A DNA stretch of 64,000 nucleotides from Flavobacteriales bacterium (GTDB lineage: Bacteria; Bacteroidota; Bacteroidia; Flavobacteriales_F; PHOS-HE28): assembly GCA_020635725.1 (NCBI GenBank), contig JACJZF010000003.1:259011-323010 (forward strand), given 5' to 3'. Within the stretch, counting starts at the first letter, position 1. Every line of letters starts with the position of its first letter. The notes under the pieces were generated by a model, which ran no database searches, was not told the origin of the DNA, and saw only the letters and a list, made by a program, of their open reading frames with translations. The translations under genes were made by a program, and so were the position numbers. Shown piece by piece: positions 61,651 to 64,000 of this stretch.

Positions 61651-63462
61651 TCATGTGTTGCCGGTACGCGCACGCGGCAGCACGAGCTCGATGAGCGCGG
61701 CCAGGCCCACGAGCAGTGCCGGGGCCAGCAGGTTGTACCAGAGGAAGGCGATCTCCAGCTCAGAGAAGTGCACGATCAGGATCGCGCATTGCGTGATGAG
61801 CCCGGCGATGAAGACCGCCGTGCCGCCGATCCGTTTCAGGAAGAAGGCCACCAGGAAGATGCCCAGGATGGTGCCGTAGAACAGCGAGCCGATGATGTTC
61901 ACCGCCTGGATCAGGTTCTCGAAGAGCGAGAAGAGCGCCGCGAAGGCCAAAGCGAGCAGCCCGAAGAGCACTGTGGCCCATTTCGTCGCCCGCACCTGCT
62001 CGCTGTCCGTGCGCTCCTTCCTCACCACATCCACCACGCTGGTGGTGGCCAGCGCGCTCAGCTCAGCGCTGGTGCTGCTCATGCCCGCGCTGAAGATCAT
62101 GGCGAGCAGCAGCCCGATGATCCCGATGGGCATGTGGTCCATGATGAAGGTGATGAAGATGTAGTCCTTGTCGTTGGTCTCGGCCGCGGGGAGCGTGGCC
62201 TTCACCTCGGCGCGGAAATCATCGCGCAACAGGGCATCGCTTTTCAGCGCGCGTTTCAAGTCGGCAAGGCTCTCTCGTGCCGAATCTTCTGATCCCGCAC
62301 GTTCAAGAGCCACCCATTGTTGGGCCTCGGAACGGATCACCGCTGCATTCTGAGCCTGCATCACTGAAAGGGTGCCCGCCACTGCATTCGATCGATCCGG
62401 TGTGTCGACGATACGCTTGCTTTGAACGAGCTCCAGCGCCACGGATGCGTTGCGTTCCCGTTGCGTCGTGGCGTCGTCGCGGTTCATCTCCTGCATTTCT
62501 CCGCGCCTCTGCGGCTCGGCGGCCATCCTTTCCACATTCGCGCTGTTCCAATGCACCGGGGCCGGGTTGAACAGGTAGAACACGAACACCAGCACGCCCG
62601 TGAGCAGGATGAAGAATTGCATGGGGATCTTCAGCAGCGCGTTCATCCAAAGGCCGCGCTTGGCCTGCTCCACATCGCGCCCGCTGAGGTAGCGCTGCAC
62701 CTGGCTCTGGTCGGTGCCGAAGTAGGCCAGCTGCAGGAAGAAGCCGCCGAGGAGGCCGCTCCACAGGGTGTACTTGTTGCTCGGGTCGAAGCTGGTGTCG
62801 ATCACATCGAGCTTGCCCAGGCCATGCGCCAGCTGAAGGCTCTCCACGAAGCCGATGTTCGCCCGCAGATACCAGACCACGAGCCCGAAAGCCACGAAGA
62901 GGCCTCCGAAGATCACGGCCATCTGCTGTTTGTGCGTGACGCCGACCGCTTTCGCACCGCCACTCGTCGTGTACAGGATCACCAAGGCCCCGATGAAGAC
63001 GCAGGTCCAGCTGAGCGGCCAGTGCAGGACCTTGCTGAGGATGATGCTCGGCGCGTAGATCGTGATGCCCGCTGCGAGGCCGCGCTGGATCAGGAAGAGG
63101 CCCGCGGTGAGCAAGCGGGCCCGGCCATCGAACCGTTTGCCGATGAACTCGTAGGCCGTGAACACGTTCCACTTGTAATAGAGCGGGATGAAGACGCGGT
63201 TGATCACCACCATGGCCAGCGGCAGCCCGAAATAGAATTGCACGAAGCCGATGCCGTCCAGATAGCCCTGCCCAGGCGTGCTCAGGAAGGTGATGGCGCT
63301 GGCCTGCGTGGCCATCACGCTGAGCCCGACCGACCACCAGCCGTCCGATTTCCCGCCACGCAGGTAGGCGTTGCTGTCCTTGGCGCCGCGCGTACGCCAC
63401 ACGCCATAGCCCACGATCAGGCCCAGCGTGCCGAAGAGGATGAGCCAATCGAGCCCGTGCAT
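61651..63462 (-). CDS. Sodium:solute symporter (SSS family)
   Basis: 603 aa with about 13 membrane helices. Family features: GGKSDGWWSVGLSVMATQAS, FLSTPGQGYLDG, VFTAYEFIGKRFDGRARLL, LAYFGTDQSQVQRYLSGRD, IFSAGMSSTSAELSALATTS. It takes up a sugar, amino acid or related solute with Na+; the substrate is not evident. The loop between the eighth and ninth helices (about 305-430) is unusually long and polar, and residues 314-340 are encoded by a repeat-like stretch (62440-62525). The DinB-like gene ends 3 nt upstream. Confidence 0.92.
   Translation of the reverse strand: MHGLDWLILFGTLGLIVGYGVWRTRGAKDSNAYLRGGKSDGWWSVGLSVMATQASAITFLSTPGQGYLDGIGFVQFYFGLPLAMVVINRVFIPLYYKWNVFTAYEFIGKRFDGRARLLTAGLFLIQRGLAAGITIYAPSIILSKVLHWPLSWTCVFIGALVILYTTSGGAKAVGVTHKQQMAVIFGGLFVAFGLVVWYLRANIGFVESLQLAHGLGKLDVIDTSFDPSNKYTLWSGLLGGFFLQLAYFGTDQSQVQRYLSGRDVEQAKRGLWMNALLKIPMQFFILLTGVLVFVFYLFNPAPVHWNSANVERMAAEPQRRGEMQEMNRDDATTQRERNASVALELVQSKRIVDTPDRSNAVAGTLSVMQAQNAAVIRSEAQQWVALERAGSEDSARESLADLKRALKSDALLRDDFRAEVKATLPAAETNDKDYIFITFIMDHMPIGIIGLLLAMIFSAGMSSTSAELSALATTSVVDVVRKERTDSEQVRATKWATVLFGLLALAFAALFSLFENLIQAVNIIGSLFYGTILGIFLVAFFLKRIGGTAVFIAGLITQCAILIVHFSELEIAFLWYNLLAPALLVGLAALIELVLPRARTGNT
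62440..62525. repeat. Repeat-like stretch inside the symporter gene
   Basis: Contains GCGTTGCGTTCCCGTTGCGT, CGTGGCGTCGTCGCGG and CTCCGCGCCTCTGCGGC, which look like pieces of the CGTTGCGT and GCCTCTGCG dispersed repeats I recall from environmental genomes. It is in frame with the symporter, coding for AEPQRRGEMQEM and DDATTQRERN. Identity with a genome-wide family needs checking. Confidence 0.5.
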
Positions 63463-63465
63463 GCC

Positions 63466-63987
63466 CTACATGCCCTTGGCCTGGTTGAAGGCCTTGGAGC
63501 CGCCCTTTGGGATGGTGAGGCTCGTGAATCCTTCGCCTTTGAACAACTTGGTCAGGAACACGATCTGCCCGATGTGGTAGGGTACGTGCGCCAGCTGACG
63601 GACGATGGCCTGCGCGACAGTGTGCGGTTCGGTGCGGATGTGCACGATGCGATCGAGGTCCGCCTTGCTTAATGGTGTGATGGCACTGAGCAATCGGTCC
63701 CAGCCTTCATTCCAGAGGTGCATGAGTGCTTCGCGGTCGGCTAGGTCGCTCTCGAATTCGCCGTCCCGATCACGCCATTCCTTCTCGCCATCGGTGGTGA
63801 GGAAGTCGGTCCACCGGCTGAGCATGTTGCCGTGCAGGTGCTTCACGATGATGGCGATGGAATTGCTTCCGGGCGCGGGCTCGCGAAAGAGGTCCTGGTC
63901 GCTCACCTGGGCCATGGCTTTTTCGCCAAGGCTCTTGTAATAGGCGAACTCCTTCAGTGCGCTGGGCAGGAAATCGAGTGCGGGCAT
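63466..63987 (-). CDS. DinB-like protein (DUF1572)
   Basis: 173 aa. Four-helix DinB/YfiT-type fold with the metal ligands His50, His134 and His138 (IIVKHLHGN, AHVPYHIGQ). The family includes thiol transferases such as those using bacillithiol and many uncharacterised members; function here unknown. The start is 13 nt from the window edge, so the frame could extend slightly. It lies 3 nt upstream of the symporter gene and may be its operon partner. Confidence 0.88.
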   Translation of the reverse strand: MPALDFLPSALKEFAYYKSLGEKAMAQVSDQDLFREPAPGSNSIAIIVKHLHGNMLSRWTDFLTTDGEKEWRDRDGEFESDLADREALMHLWNEGWDRLLSAITPLSKADLDRIVHIRTEPHTVAQAIVRQLAHVPYHIGQIVFLTKLFKGEGFTSLTIPKGGSKAFNQAKGM

Positions 63988-64000
63988 GTTGCGAAGGTCG

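Overview
The window is about 64 kb of high-GC, gene-dense bacterial DNA that reads as a Bacteroidota chromosome, most likely an uncultured Flavobacteriales-type organism. The basis is mixed. In the sequence I see six proteins with a signal peptide and either a type IX secretion (T9SS) C-terminal sorting module or a related C-terminus, a PorV-like protein, two TonB-dependent receptors with N-terminal carboxypeptidase-like domains, DUF3127, DUF2911 and DUF1572 proteins, and start-proximal promoter cores of the TAnnTTTG/TAnnTTCG kind rather than Shine-Dalgarno sites. The link to Bacteroidota is family knowledge; the order is an inference. There is no phage, plasmid, transposase or CRISPR.

Layout. 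1-18.2 kb: the edge of a TPR signalling gene; two giant repeat-rich secreted proteins (1344 and 2384 aa) and an ELW/DGT-repeat secreted protein, all leftward; then a rightward cassette of ECF sigma factor, membrane anti-sigma-like TPR protein and periplasmic TPR-CHAT protease. The three secreted-protein genes and the sigma gene share one bipartite promoter-like element, GTTCAC-N15-YCGATR, so this stretch looks like a self-contained regulon and is the most interesting part of the window. 18.2-29.3 kb: atpC-atpD, ribF, an LRR protein, a PnuC-type transporter, a lycopene cyclase-like protein, a secreted T9SS protein, a NadR-type kinase, a clear TPP riboswitch with a start-site hairpin, and the TonB-dependent receptor it controls; together these suggest thiamine (or NR/NMN-like) salvage. 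29.3-37.7 kb: a leftward set of TPR-adenylate cyclase, GGGP synthase, two methyltransferases, radical SAM protein and nucleotidyltransferase, with a divergent GT-C glycosyltransferase. 37.7-54.1 kb: ahcY, a Rieske-like lipoprotein, a small Lys-rich secreted protein, an operon of TonB receptor, giant T9SS-like protein and PorV-like protein, greA-HIT, ruvC, a membrane protein with a GT2 glycosyltransferase, DUF3127 and a flavin reductase. 54.2-64 kb: tRNA-Leu(UAG), trigger factor, two tandem clpP genes, clpX, a DUF2911 protein, a T9SS protein, a sodium:solute symporter and a DinB-like protein.

A second theme is dispersed GTTG-rich or CGTTGCGT-type repeats. They sit in intergenic regions before atpD, ribF and pnuC, and in two genes (the adenylate cyclase and the symporter) they appear to have inserted in frame and been translated. 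Many proteins here have antisense open frames because of the base composition; those were discarded.
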